Shown: piece after piece, positions 5,531-7,796 of the stretch
How positions within the stretch are numbered: the stretch's first letter is position 1
Layout of the letters: the number at the start of each line of letters is the position of its first letter
NCBI GenBank assembly: GCA_023418835.1
Contig: JAEZYW010000099.1
Location: 1-7,796 of the forward strand
Direction: 5' to 3'
DNA: 7,796 nucleotides
From: Bacillota bacterium
GTDB taxonomy: Bacteria > Bacillota > Clostridia > Tissierellales > Peptoniphilaceae
Translations under genes and position numbers: made by a program
Notes under the pieces: model-generated
Database searches by the model: none
What the model was told of the DNA's origin: nothing
The model's input: only the letters and a program-made list of their open reading frames with translations

Positions 5531-6511
5531 GTGAAAAGAATATACATATTTCAAAAAAATAAGAGAATTATAATGTACGACGGAGAGTCTACTGAAACTA
5601 TTTTTGAAGAGAGAGAATATAGAGATGTTTTTTCTAACATAGAAGAAGATAAATATGGATTTTTCAAAAAAATAATAAATCACTACGAAGTGACAGATCC
5701 TAAAGAGATAATAGACAGATTCTCATACATATTTAATTTTATTTTGGTAAATAACATTACAAACTATATTATCGATAAATATTGGAAAGGTGATTTTGGA
5801 GAGATTGTATTTGACGAAAGAATTAAGGATATAAAAAAGACTAGTATAAAATTAAGTGGAATTATTGATGTGGAAGATGCAATAGGGGATATCATCACCT
5901 GTTTTATTAATTCTGATGCATACTTAAATGGCGAGATAAAAATAGATTACGGAAGAATTGATAAGAAAGATATGGATTTAACATTTGATAATAAGGGAAT
6001 TGATTCTTTCTTCAGATATACTGCCGATGCTGTCGACGTATTTATAAAAGAACTAGAAATCGACTTAGTCGCTTTTAAGTTTGTGGAAAAAGAAGATAAA
6101 AACGAAGAAGGTAGATACACATTGCCAATCTATGTAGATCATGAAACCCTAGTTTCAAAGGGTATAGAAGATTACGAAGATTTTTTAGTTAATTGGACGT
6201 CCTTAGCGTATTTACATATGCTTAGTGTTATCCACGATTACTTTGTAGACTATCACTTTATAACTACAGAAAAAGGTTTAGTAAATGACAATCTAATGTT
6301 AGGTCTGATTTCACTGTTAGATGCAGATATCAAGCCATATCCACAAGGTCTAAAGAAATCATTAGAAGTTGGAAGAGCTACAAAAGGTAAATGCTACTTC
6401 ATCGATGGCATTGTTCCACCTCTATCCATATCCCAAGATTTAGCTTTAGTTTTCCAAGGAAAAGATGTTTTCTCAGTTGTTCCAAAAGTGTTTAAGAATA
6501 GGTTAGGGTAA
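5531..6511 (+). CDS. Acidic protein of unknown function, operon partner of a BTAD regulator
   Basis: I do not recognise this 326-residue protein. The GTG start is fixed by AGGAGG (5520-5525) 5 nt upstream. There is no signal peptide and no convincing membrane helix, so it is probably cytoplasmic. It is rich in D, E, K and I, with only two cysteines (124 and 288). Three parts can be made out: an N-terminal strand-like MKRIYIFQKNKRIIMYDG; a middle part with IIDVEDAIGDIITCF at 111-125; and a C-terminal part (about 195-326) that is more hydrophobic, including a possible helix LVNWTSLAYLHMLSVIHDYF at 219-238, then GKCYFIDGIVPPLSISQDL. The BTAD regulator starts 30 nt downstream with no terminator between, so the two are co-transcribed. 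A role as the regulator's sensor, modulator or target is plausible, but nothing in the sequence proves it. Confidence 0.85.
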   Translation: MKRIYIFQKNKRIIMYDGESTETIFEEREYRDVFSNIEEDKYGFFKKIINHYEVTDPKEIIDRFSYIFNFILVNNITNYIIDKYWKGDFGEIVFDERIKDIKKTSIKLSGIIDVEDAIGDIITCFINSDAYLNGEIKIDYGRIDKKDMDLTFDNKGIDSFFRYTADAVDVFIKELEIDLVAFKFVEKEDKNEEGRYTLPIYVDHETLVSKGIEDYEDFLVNWTSLAYLHMLSVIHDYFVDYHFITTEKGLVNDNLMLGLISLLDADIKPYPQGLKKSLEVGRATKGKCYFIDGIVPPLSISQDLALVFQGKDVFSVVPKVFKNRLG

Positions 6512-6541
6512 TTATAGCAACATAATAAAGTAGGTGTTATT

Positions 6542-7796
6542 TTGACTAAAATAGAAGGTTATATGTTTGGCGTACCTAAAATACAAGAAGATGGTGAAGA
6601 TGTATATATTCCAATGGGTAAGGTAAGTGCCATTGTTTATTACATGATGATAAAAAGAATTGCCAGCAGAGATGAATTAGCAGCTATGTTCTGGCCATCT
6701 GCAAATGAAGACAGAGCTAAAACGAGTTTGAGAAATGCACTTCACAAAATTAGGAAAATTTTCAAAGAAGAACTTTTATTAACCCCAAATAAGTCAATGA
6801 TTGTACTAAATGAAGATTTAAATATAAAAATCGATTCAATCGAATTTGAGGAATCTCCAGTAGAAAAAGCTTATTTGTATACTGACGAATTTTTAAAAGG
6901 GTTTTATGTAAAAGATTCTATGGAATTTGAAAGCTGGGTTTTAGAGCATAAGAATTATTATAAAGAGCTATTTATAAAAAGTATAGAAAGTAGTATAAAA
7001 AACAACTACTCTGAAAAAGACTATAAAAATTTAGTAATGGATGTGGACAGGTTACTCAGTGTCGACAATTTTAGCGAAATTGCCCACTACTACTTAATGA
7101 AATATTACGAAGCAAATGGCAGATTTGATAAAGTAATAAACGAATACTATAACTACAGAAAGCTTCTTCGTGAGGAACTGGGAATTTCCCCATCTGAAAA
7201 TATAGAAGAATTATATAAAAATGCCACCAATAAAATTGGGAAAAATTCTAATTTTCGAGATCGAGAAGGTACAAATGACGATGAAGAAAGTGATAGCAAT
7301 TTTTATGGAAGAGAATATGAAATTAATTTAATGCAAAAAAACATCGATCAATTTAAAAAAGGAGAACAATTCAAATCTATCCTAATTACAGGTGAGTATG
7401 GTATAGGGAAAACCGTTATAAAAAATGAAGTCATTAGAAGAAATAGCAGGAACTTTAAAGTTTTAGAAGTTCCTTGTTATAATGTGGACAAAAACTATTC
7501 TTATTACCCTTGGATAAAATTAATTTCTGCAATTAACAACGAACTTAGAAAAAAAGGAAGTAGCATTCCACCGTTATGGGACGATATACTCAACAATTTT
7601 TTCTTCAATGGAACCGACAGTCTTCAACCAACAGTCCAAATTTTTGAGATGAGGGAAAAATTCAATACAAATCTAATGTTCAACTCCCTAATAAACGCAT
7701 TTGAGTTTTTAAATTACGGCAAAAAAATTATTGTAGTCATGGAGGATTTGCAATGGGCAGATCGCCAAAGCGTTGAGTTACTAAATAGATTAATTT
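6542..7796 (+). CDS. SARP/BTAD-type transcriptional regulator with STAND-like ATPase domain (3' partial)
   Basis: The frame is open from a TTG at 6542 to the right edge (418 codons, no stop), so the C-terminus is missing. Domains in order: an OmpR-type winged helix at about 1-100, with SRDELAAMFWP at 42-52 and SLRNALHKIRKIF at 62-74 typical of SARP/BTAD proteins; a BTAD helical-repeat domain at about 105-235 ending YRKLLREELGISPSE; an acidic linker at about 240-253; then an AAA/STAND-like ATPase beginning FYGRE at 254, with Walker A GEYGIGKT at 284-291 and Walker B IIVVMEDLQWAD at 396-407. Such proteins are large cytoplasmic activators, usually with C-terminal repeats that sense a signal. TTG is preferred over the ATG at 6563 because the first strand (KIEGYMFG) lies before that ATG and AGGTG sits 5 nt upstream. 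The signal and targets are unknown. Confidence 0.9.
   Translation, partial: MTKIEGYMFGVPKIQEDGEDVYIPMGKVSAIVYYMMIKRIASRDELAAMFWPSANEDRAKTSLRNALHKIRKIFKEELLLTPNKSMIVLNEDLNIKIDSIEFEESPVEKAYLYTDEFLKGFYVKDSMEFESWVLEHKNYYKELFIKSIESSIKNNYSEKDYKNLVMDVDRLLSVDNFSEIAHYYLMKYYEANGRFDKVINEYYNYRKLLREELGISPSENIEELYKNATNKIGKNSNFRDREGTNDDEESDSNFYGREYEINLMQKNIDQFKKGEQFKSILITGEYGIGKTVIKNEVIRRNSRNFKVLEVPCYNVDKNYSYYPWIKLISAINNELRKKGSSIPPLWDDILNNFFFNGTDSLQPTVQIFEMREKFNTNLMFNSLINAFEFLNYGKKIIVVMEDLQWADRQSVELLNRLI

Noticed and set aside
5501..5683. A minus-strand frame over the start of the hypothetical gene
   Set aside because: It covers the promoter and ribosome-binding site of the + strand gene and reads as a Phe/Ile-rich antisense shadow.

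Overview
This window comes from an A+T-rich, low-GC Gram-positive bacterium. The intergenic spacers are AT-rich, AGA and AAA codons dominate, ribosome-binding sites are AGGAGG-type, a binding protein carries a lipobox signal peptide, and intrinsic hairpin-plus-T-tract terminators are frequent. The overall look fits an anaerobic Firmicute such as the Anaerococcus/Peptoniphilus group. That placement is an impression from composition and gene families, not a proof.

Layout. (1) Positions 1-302 hold the tail of an unidentified + strand gene. It ends at a TAA at 135-137, followed by a long hairpin terminator, and the same frame stays open for 54 more codons. (2) Positions 378-3283 on the minus strand hold a compact three-gene ABC importer operon: substrate-binding lipoprotein, FecCD/BtuC-type permease, then ATPase. 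Its leader (about 3284-3620) has a strong sigma-A-type promoter with a Fur-like box in the spacer, a complete cobalamin riboswitch, a linker hairpin and an intrinsic terminator. The riboswitch makes a corrinoid (vitamin B12 or precursor) the most likely cargo. (3) Positions 3673-4106 on the + strand hold a short four-helix membrane protein gene with its own promoter and ribosome-binding site. A 1-nt frameshift breaks it near the start, and it is visibly less A+T rich than its neighbours. (4) Positions 4334-5314 on the minus strand hold an aromatic-acid-exporter (DUF939/FUSC-like) membrane protein with an extended -10 promoter and a terminator at its stop codon. (5) From 5531 to the right edge, a two-gene + strand operon encodes an acidic protein of unknown function (GTG start) and, 30 nt later, a large SARP/BTAD-type transcriptional regulator with a STAND-like ATPase domain (TTG start) that runs off the window. 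A set of ATTAACG repeats just upstream of the -10 box looks like an operator.

How the parts work together. The B12 operon appears to be gated at initiation (possible metalloregulator box) and by attenuation (B12 riboswitch with terminator). The right-hand operon pairs an ATP-dependent regulator with an unrecognised partner and is the least explained part of the window. I found no CRISPR array, tRNA, rRNA or intact mobile element.
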